A DNA stretch of 40,272 bases from Pelomyxa schiedti (GCA_020536535.1 JAHLWZ010000940.1:1-40272); one strand, 5' to 3'; counted from the first letter of the stretch, positions 8,593 through 20,890 are shown. The notes: generated from the letters alone by a model not told the origin. Translations and numbers: made by a program.

Positions 8593-11495
8593 ATGCAAAC
8601 AACAGGGCACTGGTCTAGGGGTAGGAATGGTGTGTTGGCGCCACCAACTGGGGTGTCGCCGATGTGGAGGGCGAGAGCAACACCACCGCCACCAGGCAGC
8701 GGGGCCACGGGCCTGGGCCCGGGCGTGGCAGCCGACCTGCTGTCCGCCATGGCCCCTACCTCCACGAGGCGGGGCATCGAGTCCAGGAGGGGCACTGGGG
8801 GCACAGCCATAGCCCTGGCCATCGCCATGGGCGCGGCCCCTACAGGCAGGGAAGGGGACGGGGACGGGGACGGGGAGGGGGGGAGGCACGGGGGGGCGGC
8901 GCTGGTGCCTGGCCTGGGAGTGGGAATGGAGCTGGGGCCGGGGCCGGGGCTGGGGCTGGGGCCGGTACACCAGTGGCAGGGCGAGGGGGCCATGGAAGTC
9001 AGCGGGGAGGACTGGAGGGGCGTGTGCAAGAAGGTGGCCCATCTGACCAAGGTGGTAAAGAGGCTGACTTTGGAGGGCATGGCGTTGGGGGCCAAAGTGG
9101 CTGACTTGGATTCCCGTAACGCTTTGATGCTGAGCTTGGTACTTTTTTCTTTCGTTTTTTTTAAATATATTTGACGTTGAAGTTCATATAAGGTCATTGA
9201 AGAAGTCAAAACTAGATTTGATAAGTATTCTATGGACCTCGGGGAATTTCACAACCATGAAATCCTGGCACTACAGAAGGAACACCAACAAACACTATTA
9301 AATGTGAAAGCTCACGTGACACTCTCTATGATTATATTCACATGCCTGTAGATTAACGCCGAGCACAAACGCGAGCTTGACAGAATTAATTCCTCAGCTA
9401 CGACATCAGTGAAGCTAACAAGAGAAAACCTTTCAGCAGAACTTGACCGCTTGAAATCAACACTGACTGCAACTGTTCAGTTTCTGTTTTGACACAAATT
9501 TCACACTTTTATATAATTTATAATTTGCACTTACATTGGTCTCATTAACCACATCAATTTTACAGAGAACTAGAGCATGCAAAAGAAGCAAGCTCTAATC
9601 AGTTGCAACAATTCGAATCCACCACAGCCGCCACTGAAGCTGAATGTGAATCGAAAATAGCATCACTCAAAGCTGAATATAGTCTTCAGGTTATGCTTTC
9701 GACCTAGAACGCTCTCCCTGATTTTGGATAGCTAGAGTCAACTCAAAAATCTCTATCATCTCACTACGAGAATATAATTACTGATATGCAAGCTAAATCC
9801 ACTGCCAATATCGAAAAGCTTAGAAAACAGCTTCTTGAAGCTCAAGCTGTATTCCCCTTAGCCTCCTTTTGACTTATTGTTAATAGACATAGGAAAAAGA
9901 GAACCACCTGGAGCAAATCCAAAATCTGCAAGATAAATTAGAAGACTCTACAAAGAAAATTACAGAAATTCGGGATCAGCAACAAGAGGATTTGCAAAAT
10001 GTACTAGCAACGTCCCCATTCCCCTAATTTAATGTACCAGAGGGAAACAGAGATACTATCATTGAAAAACGAAATTCAAAGTGTCACAGATAAAAACTCT
10101 CAGTAAACAAACACAAAAAAATGAAGAAACTCAATTTCTCCTAGGTTATTTTCTGAAGTTACACAGCTACACAGTGAAATAGAAAAATCCGAACTTCGAT
10201 TTGCTGAACAAAATCAGATAATTCAGGATTATCGGGCTCAAGTTCAAGTGTGTGATAGAGAGTGCACGGGGCAATTCTAATGTCTTTCCATTATTTTATA
10301 CTCTGCAGTCACTAAATGACCAAATTGGAGCAATGCAGGCAGCATCTAACAAGCCAACAAGTGAGCTGAGGTCAAGTATGTTCTGAATTATAAAATGCAA
10401 TGACTAAATCAAAGAAGGAACACAACCAACAGCCAACAATGTCAAAACGGCCCATGTACAACTAGCCCATCATAAGTCAGGTTTGCAAGCTGTTTTACAG
10501 CAAGAAAAATTAGTACTTCAAAAGTAAGTTCTCCCAACCAACTACCACCATGAGTACTAAAATTTTCTCTTCTAAGTGGAACTCTATATTTGAAAAAAGA
10601 AAATGAATAAAAAACTAAAGGACTTTTAATTCTTTCCATATAGAGAACTTAGTGACAAGATGAAAGAAATTTTATCTTTTCAACAAGAAATTGTTCAATT
10701 GCAAGCTCGTAACTCAGGTTCCTCATATAATTAGAGGCGCTTTTCCACAACACAATATAGCAAGTGACTCAACCATACATGGACTGAAAATGGAAATATC
10801 ACAGCTCAAGCACGAACTCTCTCAAGTATTATTTCTTAATACTATGACGTACTCATCTTTTTAAGAACCATCAACATCTGCAAGAACACCAAGAAAACTT
10901 TCAATCTCAAGTCATACAACTCAAAGTAAAATCAAACATCAGAATAATGCCTGACCCACTTTCAGGAGGAGTTGGCCAAACAACTCAGTGAGAAGTCGAA
11001 ACTCACGCACCAAATATCCCTGAAAGACAGCAAATTATCTGAATTGGTGCGGCAGGAAGTTATTATACCCCTAAACTTTTATAGAGAAACCAAATGCAGC
11101 AGTTGCAAGATGGGAGTGTCTTGCAGGACTCAAAAAACGGGGAGATTATTTCAAACCTTGAATCCAAAGTATACCACCTATTCTCTCATTTTAAGTAACC
11201 ATAAAGAATTCAGTTTCAAGCAGCGAAAATCCGGGAGCAAGAGCTGCTAAAGCAAATAGCGCGGCTGTCCCGTGAACTCGAGCAATTCCGCCTAGGAGTT
11301 GAACAACAAAAATCCATTTCTCACATCACAAAGATGAACAGCCAGCAGTCACAGTCATACCGCTTCAAATCAACACCCAGGAACCAAATCACTGATACAC
11401 AATACACACCCCACGAGCCTCTTACAACATACCACAGTTCCTCCACAAGTCCAACAACCCCACAATCACCTTCTCCCCCAAACACTATGGACTAG
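8593..11495 (+). CDS. Long coiled-coil protein, 16 exons
   Basis: Exons: 8593-9138, 9193-9303, 9352-9479, 9566-9689, 9732-9848, 9893-10000, 10041-10102, 10145-10247, 10309-10375, 10415-10523, 10644-10717, 10761-10825, 10866-10925, 10966-11058, 11085-11168, 11214-11495. They sum to 710 codons with consistent phases. Residues 1 to about 135 are low-complexity and Gly/Ala/Pro-rich, from very GC-rich DNA with GDGDGDGEGG and GPGPGLGLGLGP-like runs. From about 140 to 610 the protein is almost continuous coiled coil rich in Glu, Gln, Lys and Leu. The last roughly 80 residues are a Ser/Thr/Pro/Gln-rich tail after a block reading RELEQFRLG. No membrane segment or signal peptide. Such proteins are often centrosomal, Golgi-tether or cytoskeletal, but I cannot assign an orthologue. 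The intron 11059-11084 is only 26 nt. An AATAAA follows at 11511. ATG 8593 is the first in-frame start, but an upstream exon is possible. Confidence 0.8.
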
Positions 11496-13418
11496 TTACC
11501 ACTTGTTGTGAATAAATTCCAGAAACCTGTTCTTGTGTTGTTTGTTCGAGTCCCTTGGCGGGGGTATCACCTCCTAGTTTTGCTGGCATTGTGCCCTTTC
11601 ATTGCTATTGAGATTCTACTTGGCTTTTGGTTGGTCATCCTTTTTCTCTCCATTCCATCTGTAAAAACCGAGTCCAAATATGAGATTTTTACAAGAGAAA
11701 AGTATCTTTTATTTATAACCGGGATTCTGGAGTGTGGGGTGTTGGTGTGGAAAGAGCGTAAGAACCCCAGAGAAGAGACCATGGTGAACCGTGAAGAGCA
11801 TCAAGAACCGCAAACAGCCGGAAAGATCATATGTCTTAATCATCTTCATCAGCAGCCTCTCTGGGGGAAAAGTAAGTGTTGTTGTTTATCGGTGAGTTGA
11901 ATTAACCTGAGTGCGGTGTTTGTTCCCAAAGGTTCCTCAAGTTCACCATAGTATATGTGAAGGGAAGTGAGAAGAGTGGAATGTAATTTGATTGGGGCAC
12001 TTACTTGGGGATCGATACCCCCATAGTGTTCCTCCTTGCCTGCTTGCTTGCTGTGCCGGCTGTAAAGTGTAAAGTGTATATATTAAGAAGTTGTTTACCT
12101 GCAGAGTGCCAGCTCTGGCAGCAAACAACAACGAACTCTCGCGGCTGATTCTGAGAACTGAAGATAGGCTGTGACACCAGCCATATCACCACAAGCTGAC
12201 TCCGAGAACTGAAGATAGGCTGTGACACCAGCCATATCACCACAAGCTGATATTCCGAGAACTGAAGATAGGCTGTGACACCAGCCATATCCATCCATTC
12301 CCACGAATTCTCTAACAACCAGAGTCAGCGAAAAGATGTGGTGATGCACAACACCACAGTAAAACGGGTAAAACGTAACCACCGAACTTAAAAAAAACAG
12401 GTGTATGGAAAAAAAAAAACGTGACTTTTTCAACCTTGTTTTTACGAAAACTTCTGCAGCATCAGCGCCATGGTTAGTGTAGTGTTTGTTTTCGTGTTTT
12501 AGGTGTCGCTTTTTAGGTGTTGCGTTTTCGGCTTGGTTTTTTATTTTTTGTTTGTTTGCGGGGTTTTGTTTTTTTTTTTGGCTCCAAGGCGGTAACAGAA
12601 AACAGCAACTGCACATTTAGAACATGGAAATTCAGATAGCTCCAAAAAGTTCGGCTCAAGGATGTCACTTGCACAGGACAGTTCTCCGACTGGTCCCATG
12701 TGACAGGTCACGGTATTGGAGCCATAATTCCACAAACATCGGTGACGGTAAATGTACGACAATGTTGTTGTGGTCTGCAGGCAATCCGCGTGATGTAAAT
12801 TGACATTCAGATGCAAGAATTTCAACCAACGTGTAGACTACGCAAACGAGCCAAAACAGACAAATGCGGGTAAGCAGCGTAAGGCACTGGATACGTGTGT
12901 AACTGGGGGAGCGTTGCAGGGTGCGTGTGCTGTTGAAAAAAAATGAAGGGAAAAATATGGAAAACCAACTGCGCGGAAACAAGGCTTCGAAGCCAAACAA
13001 TTCTGTTCATTTCGTTGTTGTTTTGAAAAATCTAAAAATAAATCCCGGACCCGTTCTCAGTCTTCTTTCTCCTCTCGCTTTTCGCTCACATTCCTCCCAA
13101 AAGGGGTCCAAGCACTCCGCTCGATCAACACTCAGAGTTAGCTAACTTAGAGCCCGGCTAAGCCATCGAACTCAGCGAAAACTAACGCCCCATCAAACTT
13201 GGGCTTGTGTCACACGATATTACTTTGTAAAAATTGCAACTAAGAAAGAAATCCCTCTTATTTTTGTACCTCTACATGATTGTGCCGTGGGTTAGAGTCA
13301 CTGTTATTCCTGCTGGAACAAAACAGAAAGCCGAGCAGTAATTTGCATTATCAAAGGGCTGCAGTGGCCCAGCAGCAACTGTGAGCATTCTGAGCATTGG
13401 GTGTTAGGGGGGCATTGT
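11496..13418. other. Largely uninterpreted stretch
   Basis: No gene is assigned with confidence. It begins with the 3' end of the coiled-coil gene (AATAAA at 11511-11516). On the + strand 11510-11867 is an open frame with two hydrophobic segments, followed by a good GTAAGT donor at 11872 and a possible acceptor at 11932; it has no early ATG. On the minus strand about 13000-12560 carries open frames with clustered cysteines that might be one or two exons of a small secreted protein. Neither could be turned into a full model. The region also has T-rich tracts (12540-12580) and the 51-bp tandem repeat. Confidence 0.4.
12144..12293. repeat. 51-bp tandem repeat, about three copies
   Basis: Three adjacent units starting at 12144, 12195 and 12246. 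Each contains GAGAACTGAAGATAGGCTGT followed by GACACCAGCCATATC. The first two are 51 bp and nearly identical; the third has a small insertion near its start and diverges at the end. No coding role is supported, although the minus strand is open through it. Confidence 0.88.
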
Positions 13419-13680
13419 TCACTTGAACCCACGTGCACCAGCAGTGTAGAGCTGTGGCTGTTTGGGGTTGGGTGTGTCCTGGGGGTAGCTGTAGCCTAAA
13501 ACATCAGCACACAGTTCTTTACTCCCTTGGTTCAACAAATCCAACAGTGACTGCAGGTTTCGGCCCTGTGTAGTGAAGTTTGTGAGAAGAATGTATTTGG
13601 ATTTGCAAAAAGGGAGTTTGTGTGTTAAGCATGTATAGCATGGATACATGTTCTTTGAAAAGGTGTGTGCACGCCAAACT
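13419..13680 (-). CDS. Possible terminal exon of an unidentified gene
   Basis: On the minus strand, a possible acceptor (CTTACAG) just before 13680 opens a frame of about 86 codons ending in TGA at 13419. It reads like protein: it contains a Cys pair (YPCYTC), ILLTNFTTQGRNLQSLLDLL and a tail QLYTAGARGFK. I do not recognise it. Any 5' exons would overlap the start of the DHHC gene on the other strand, which is a reason for doubt. An internal ATG at about 13650 would give a 76-residue protein. Confidence 0.3.
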
Positions 13681-13723
13681 GTAAGTGTGGCACTTTCGCG
13701 TAACAATCAAGATCCTTGCAAGG

Positions 13724-15435
13724 ATGTCAAGTAAATTGCCTCCAGAGGGCACTGCGCCAGCAACAGCACCCGTACTACAACCACAGCTACGCCGCCATCG
13801 TGGGTACCACCGCCGTACCGCCGAGGAGGAGGGGGAAGAGGGCGACCAGCTCTGTTTGCAGCCCCCCGCCGCTGCAATAGCGGGCGGCCATGACGACGGA
13901 GGCGACGAAGTGCTGCGGCGGCCCCTCCCCCCGCGCCACCGGCACCGACACAGGCGGCGTCACCAGCGCACCACCTCGCACCTGTCCCTGCAGGACAAGC
14001 AGGCGGCCGTGCCGCTGGCCCCGCGGCGCGAGGGCCCAGAGCCGCAGGAGAAGGAGGGGGGCGGGGAGGAGGGCGGGGAGGACGGGGCCATAGAGCTGCG
14101 CGCGCACCGGGGGCGAGGCGGCGCTTCCGGGGCGACGACGCAGGCCCAGAGGGGGGAGGAGGAGGAGGAGGAGGAGGAGGACTCCCGCGAGGCAGCAGGG
14201 GGCCCAGCCAGGGCGATCTCGCGTACCTCGGTCGCGAGCGGGGCCTCCGAGATGTTGTCAGAGTGCTATGAAGCCAGCCCCCCCAGGAATAAATTGTGCA
14301 GGGGGGGCCAGTGTGTCTGGGGAATATTGAGATTCGAAGCGGCGCTGCCTTTGGGTACCATTTTAGCAGTGGCACTTGCGGTTGAATTTAAAGTGTATGC
14401 TTCTGTCCCACCCCATTAAACAAAACCAAAAAGAAAAAAAAAACAAAAATTCCAACTAAAACTAAAACTAAAACCAAAACCAAAACCATAAAAAGAGCAC
14501 CCTCTCTATTAATACGACTAGGAGATTTTTTGAATCCACACCAAGAACTCTTTGACATGGCATTTGCTGTAATAGTATGCTTCAAATTGTCATTCATTGC
14601 AACCCTGGTGTGCTTTGCATGGTGCAGATTTAGTAATCCGGGTATCATTCCTCGTTCCGTGCCACTTGCTGCCAAGGGTTGACTCGCTTTCACCACTTTT
14701 GTGGTTACTGACAAACACCAGTGAGTCGATTTATCGTGGTGAATATCAAGGGAGTTCCCGTTCAGCTGAACTACTGTGGTTTGCGTGAATGTTGCACACA
14801 ACAAACCAATTGCTCCTCTAGAGACATGTCACATTTACCGTCCTCCTCGGGCAAGCCATTGTAAAGTTTGTAACCACTGTGTAGAAAGGCTTGATCATCA
14901 TTGCCCATGGCATTTCCACCAATATTAATAATGCCCATTAATACCCACTCAACACCAGGATTGGAAATTGTATAGGGAAAGGAAACTACCGCTATTTTGT
15001 AAGCTTCATACTCTGTGGTTTGTGCTTCCTCGCCACAGTATTCATACTGTGCACTTTTTTGATTACCATCGACATCTATTACTGCCGGGCAAATTCGTTC
15101 TGCATGAGTGTTCAGGTCTGCTTTGCCTGTGCTTCTTCAATGATATGGGTGCCAATTATGACCCTTGGAGCCTCAATGCTCTTGGTTGTAGTGATTGGTG
15201 CTTTGTGCCTTTATCATTCTGTGCTCACTTGCTTCGAGTGGACTACACGTGAAGATGTAATTCTCAAATTACCGGAACCAATGCACTAACACAGCAACAG
15301 TTATCACGCTGTGGGGTGAATCCCCACACAGAAGGCCCAGCCAAGAACATTTTTCAGAGGCTGTTTCCTCCACTGTATTCTTTCCCACCACCACCCAATC
15401 TACGGGAAGAACAAGCAGTTCTCCTCAAAACCTGA
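13724..15435 (+). CDS. DHHC-type protein S-acyltransferase (palmitoyltransferase)
   Basis: Integral membrane enzyme that transfers palmitate to cysteines of client proteins at Golgi, ER or plasma membrane. Exons: 13724-14394, 14496-14677, 14722-14778, 14822-14909, 14959-15256, 15295-15435 (478 aa). Residues 1 to about 195 are low-complexity and cytosolic: Arg/His stretches, then a run of Glu, from very GC-rich DNA. Then [12 protein letters not shown] and a first membrane helix, and a second helix leading to NPGIIPRS. The zinc-binding DHHC domain follows: [19 protein letters not shown], then [11 protein letters not shown] and [12 protein letters not shown]. Two more helices and the TTRED motif precede [12 protein letters not shown], which matches the family's C-terminal NP motif. 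The DHHC cysteine is intact, so activity is expected. Intron 14910-14958 starts with GC, needed to keep the frame across the Trp-Ile junction. AATAAA at about 15600, 64 bp before the actin start. Confidence 0.93.
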
Positions 15436-15572
15436 CAACTTGTATTTCCATGATCCTAAACAATGAATTTCTGTCCATTTTTTGTGGGACCAAGTCGAGA
15501 AGGGTGTGACGAGGAACCCAGCACCTCCAAATTTGTCCTGTTCAATGAAAGGGCTTTTTTTAGGCCACTTGA

Positions 15573-16871
<1,299 letters not shown>

Positions 16872-16938
16872 GCTCACAGCACCACTCTCAATTTCAGACA
16901 GCAGCCGGAAGAGGAACCTAATGGGCATGTCATTGAGC

Positions 16939-16944
16939 AATAAA
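16939..16944 (+). terminator. AATAAA polyadenylation signal of actin
   Basis: Canonical AATAAA 68 bp after the actin stop codon. The same hexamer appears after other genes here: 11511 (coiled-coil gene), 15600 (DHHC), 20840 (Cys/Gly-rich gene) and 23221 (GIY-YIG-like gene). Confidence 0.7.
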
Positions 16945-17275
16945 CGGAAAGAGCAGGAGTCTTGTTGAATGTGGTAAGCACAGGGCTCTATCCCCCTCCC
17001 TCCGTCTTGGTCTCGTGTTGTAAGCCACTGGTTTGGCCAAACAACTGCGGGACCAAGTAGAGCAGGGGGAAAAGGACACTCTTTTTACCTGCCAAGACAC
17101 ACTCCTTTCCGTGTTCATGAAGTTCAGGGTTCCCTCTGGTTGTTGGCACAGCCATTATACACTTGAACAACAAAAACAATAAAAAACTTGTGGAATACTT
17201 TTTGTTCTTTTCTTCCCGAGGAGTGTGTGAGTGGAGGCTTTTTGCTTGGCATCAAATTTATCTTTTCGTTGTTGG

Positions 17276-18414
17276 ATGGTGTGCAGCCACGCGATTTGCG
17301 CGTGTGGTTTTGTTGTCGCCATCGCCACGCTCATTTGCTGTCAAGATTCGACGGACACAGTGGTGGCAGTGCACGCGCAAGAGACACCTGTTGTTGGGAC
17401 AGACGCACAACCCATCGAACCAGTGAGAGAGGCCTCCGAGGCTCAGAGTCCAAAAGGGCTGCTCGGAGAGGGTGATGAGGTGGCGGGGCCGGGCCTCGCC
17501 GACGTCGGGGTCGATGTGAACGAAGCGCCGCCTGCCTCTGGTGTGGTGGCGGGGACAGAGGCCGGCGGGGGTGGAGATTATGGGGCTGTAGGGCGCGGTG
17601 AGGACCAACCACAGCTGCCACAGGGGGTCATCAGCAAGAAGAGCCAGGATTATGGGACAGCAGAGGCTGAGGATACAGGCTTCAAGTGTGTGACTGATGA
17701 GGCCTGCGAGCCTACAAGCACTGCAACAGGTCCACAAGCTCCAACGGACGTACGCCTGCCCCCCGTTTTTGGTTCACCTGAAGCTTTTGATCGAGGCATC
17801 TATCGACTGTATGAGAGTGTAGTTTTGAAGGAGCACCGAGGCGATTTGGTGCCTGAGAAACAAGATGGCACTGCACCTAGTATTGGCAAGCCTCAGAATA
17901 CCATTGCCGAACCCAAAGTGGTTGAGGATGTGATCAATTTAATGGAGGAGGTGGTTGAATCAGCTAAGTTTCTTTCTGAAGTGGAGGAACAGTTAGCCCA
18001 CTTGATGTTATCAGTGGAGAGCAGCGAACCCAAAGTTGATTTCGTGTCTTCTATCCAAGACATAGAAGGAAGAATTGCAAAGGTTCATCCCCCCAGAGCC
18101 AAATTGATAACATTGTCTTCTAAGAACAAGAACAGACTAAAGTGGATGTACAATCAATAACCAGTGAATCGGGCAGCATCACTGCTGAGATTGAAAAAGC
18201 TCACGCTTCAATTGACTCTCTGCAACAAGATCTTGTCAAGAGTGAAGAAATTTCACAGGCACTTGCAGATTTCCTCTCTCCCAAACATTCAACCTTCAAG
18301 CACCTCTTCTACTTGATTCTTCTAGCACTTGTTGCTGGGGCATTAGGGGCGTCCTACTGGGCTGGACAGCCACTGATAAGAAGAATCCTTGTGAGAACTA
18401 CACTGCGAAACTGA
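17276..18414 (+). CDS. Signal-peptide protein with C-terminal membrane anchor
   Basis: Exons 17276-18082 and 18136-18414 (361 aa, 53-nt intron). ATG 17276 starts a hydrophobic signal (HAICACGFVVAIATLICC). A long Glu/Asp/Pro/Gly-rich low-complexity region to about residue 160 follows, then a helical region (about 165-330) with Glu/Leu/Val heptads likely to form a coiled coil. The C-terminal half ends in LFYLILLALVAGALGASYW plus a short basic tail. The layout predicts a type I membrane protein with a lumenal or extracellular acidic and coiled-coil part. The alternative, no cleavage and two anchors, cannot be excluded. No family recognised. If the intron were retained the protein would stop about 12 residues after the next exon's first Lys/Asn cluster, so splicing decides whether the anchor is present. 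Confidence 0.68.
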
Positions 18415-18571
18415 GGGCACTGGGGATGGGGATTTTTTATTTTTTTTTTCCTGGTGTCTGACAAGAATCTGTAAATCTTCAAGTACTTGAAACAAAAACC
18501 CCAATTTGATCTTGTCAATAAAATAAAAAATCTTCCCACCACACTCTTCGGCAAGTACGGTTTCTTGACGC

Positions 18572-19127
18572 GATGTCGTGTGTAGCCTCTCCCATCATTA
18601 CAGTCTCTTCGTGTGTGACGGTTAATTATTAAGACGATCTGCCTCACGCTCGGCGGCTACCACGTCGCAGGCCAGCAATGAAAAGACACAAAAAATCCTC
18701 AACGACGTAGAGGAGGTGAAAGGTGTCATGACGAAAAACATCGACGTGTTACTGCAGAACCACGACAAACTCGAAAACTTGGAGGCCGCATCAAGTGCGT
18801 GCATTTGAGAGTCAAATGGCTTTTTTTTTTTAAATGTTAACCCTACCATTACAGGCGATATGCAACACCACGCATCTGTTTTCAAGAAGCAAGCAACCAG
18901 CGTCAAAAGAGCAATGTGGTGCAAGAATTGCAAGGTACACTTACTTTGAATTTTACGATTGTAATTGTAATTGTAAAATTGTAATTTATTTAATAATAAA
19001 GTGTTTCGGTTGTGTCATTCTAACGCGGCATATTCAGCTCATGATCATAATCATTCTGATTGTGGTGGCTGTTCTTCTGGCAATAGGAATTGTTGTCATA
19101 CTACCACTCGTCCTCAAATTCACTTGA
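18572..19127 (+). CDS. VAMP/synaptobrevin-like R-SNARE lacking a longin domain
   Basis: Membrane-fusion SNARE with a C-terminal tail anchor. Certain exons: about 18671-18794, 18855-18934, 19038-19127. The start is uncertain: ATG 18572 can be joined by an intron either to 18624 or to 18671, giving only about 5-25 residues before the SNARE motif. The motif runs from QKILNDVEEVKGVMTKNIDV through LLQNHDKLENL to VFKKQATSVKRAMWCKNC, closest in pattern to VAMP7 (EVKG-M, KNID, AMW-KN). A 25-residue hydrophobic anchor follows (LIVVAVLLAIGIVVILPLVL) and a very short lumenal tail. Longin-type VAMP7 proteins carry about 120 residues before the motif; here there is no room for them. By alignment to VAMP2 and VAMP7, the ionic-layer Arg is replaced by Asn in LLQNHDKL. 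Confidence 0.85.
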
Positions 19128-19356
19128 GATTCTCTGTTTACAGACACCCCAATCAAACACACCCCACCTTACAAGCATAGTAAATAGTTACACATACACA
19201 CCCATGTAACCAACACTTCCCCAAGTAAATACATACAAAACTCCTTGCAGATATTCCTGAACTGTGTTTGACACCACTCCCCTGCCTGTCACTTTTTTTT
19301 TCGCCGATCTCGCTGTCACTGACAATCACAAATCCATTTTATTCGCTTGCGTAGAC

Positions 19357-20803
19357 ATGGCAGCGTGCGGTGGGTGCCCCGGAGGTGGTTGTGGTGGCGG
19401 AGGAGGCTGTTCTGGTGGCGGTTGTGGTGGGGGAGGCTGTTCTGGTTGCCCACAGCAGTCGAACACTACGACGCCGAGTAGTGGTTGCGGAGGGTGCCCC
19501 GGCGCCCGCAGCGGGGGTTGTTCCGGGTGCCCACGCAGGAACCCGCCTCTTGCTATTCTGGTTTTCCCTCGCGACCAGGTTGCTGCTCTTATGGCGCACG
19601 CCAAGTCGAGGACGCCAAAGCCTCTCACTGCGGTCGTGATGAAGGAGGTGCCCGCTGAAGGAGCCTTGAGGTTGTCGCTTTTGGTGGGAGATGGTGTTGG
19701 ACCTTGCGTAGGGGGTTCTCGGTTTGATACCTCCAACATCGGTCCCCAAGACTACTGGATATACGAGAAGGCAAAGAAGGTATTTCCTTTTTGTCCCTTC
19801 TCATTGTTGGTAAGCACTAATAGCAATAGGAACCTGCCACGGGAATTATTCCTCAAGGAGCGGAATGTGTTGTCGAGTTGGAAGTTTTAGAGCAAAGTAT
19901 GGAAGCTTGTCTGGCCCCTTACCCTGTCTTCCTTGCCCTCTTCAAGTGAGATAAAGTGTTTCCACCCCATCTAACCTCCTTCAAGATTTGACAACTATGC
20001 ATGCAAATTGGTTCCATATCAGAAGTTGACTCCTGACGAATTCAGAAAGGCCCTAAACCCTACTGTTTGGCCTCCATCGGTAGGTTGCCTGCCATTCCCT
20101 TGAGAACTCACTTATTTAAGGCCGAGTCTCTCGGAACGGAGAAATTTCCCTCTTTTATTAGCACTGAGGAACCCTCATTCTTATGGGATAACATCTGTGC
20201 CGCTTTAGAGAGACGTGATGGAAAACCGTATCTTTACTCTTCAAAGCAGCCAATGCCTGGGATGAACCTTGTTGTGAACGTCTATATGAAAGAAAGAGGG
20301 TACGAGAGAATGACAGGAGAGGTTTCTGTGGTTCGTGAATTGCCTCCGTTCCCCCACGTTGATCCTGTCGTGGGTCTGTATAGCCCTCTTACCTATCTCT
20401 AGCACTCACTCTCCTTTATAGGAACCTCTTTCTTTACAACCTGCACATGTGGAAAGCCGCATCCACGTGAGGATATAATCCGATCTCTTGGCACTTTACA
20501 TGGTCACCGCGTTGAAGCTGTTTTGTGAGCCATTTCCTTCCTTCCAATTGAACTTGTGCTTATATTTACAAGGTATTTGATGCCAGACGACGTTGGCCTG
20601 GTAAGACTCTGCCCAATGCCTATCCTTAAAAAACCTCCTAACCATCTATCTCTACCCACCAAAAACTCCAGATTCCACAACTTAGTGGCCAATGGGACGC
20701 TGTGCTTGTTGCCGATGACACCAAAGAGATGATTTGGCAGTTGGAGGAACTTCACCCAAGGCCCAGGCACCTTTGGCTCTCCCCACCACATTACTCCTGG
20801 TGA
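19357..20803 (+). CDS. Cys/Gly-rich N-terminus protein, family unknown
   Basis: Seven exons: 19357-19779, 19830-19945, 19986-20079, 20121-20373, 20422-20524, 20573-20600, 20672-20803 (382 aa, phases consistent; one exon only 28 nt). Residues 1 to about 60 are a Cys-Gly module beginning MAACGGCPGGGCGGGGGCSG, with repeated CxGC and SGCP units and about 16 cysteines, suggesting a metal-binding or disulfide-rich tail. The remaining roughly 320 residues are an ordinary globular sequence with no signal peptide or membrane segment. It contains LLVGDGVGPCVGGS, a Cys cluster TTCTCGKPHP and a Trp-rich end (RHLWLSPPHYSW). I cannot assign a family. AATAAA lies at 20840-20845, only 46 bp before the next gene's ATG. 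Confidence 0.75.
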
Positions 20804-20890
20804 TTGATCTGATCTGACCATCGAATCCAAGAACCAATCAATAAATTGTTTGACACTGAAGGTGCTTCGCCCTTTGTCGCGCAGCAAAGG

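Noticed and set aside
8464-9209. Minus-strand frames of 192 and 246 codons over the GC-rich patch
   Set aside because: Pro/Ser-rich shadows. The plus strand continues in phase through 15 further exons of coiled coil.
12001-12616. Minus-strand frames through the 51-bp repeats
   Set aside because: The apparent protein repeat is explained by the DNA repeat; no start context, domain or splice support.
13707-14375. 222-codon minus-strand frame rich in Pro, Arg and Ala
   Set aside because: Antisense of the GC-rich DHHC first exon. The plus frame leads directly into the DHHC membrane helices and zinc domain, so the minus frame is a composition shadow.
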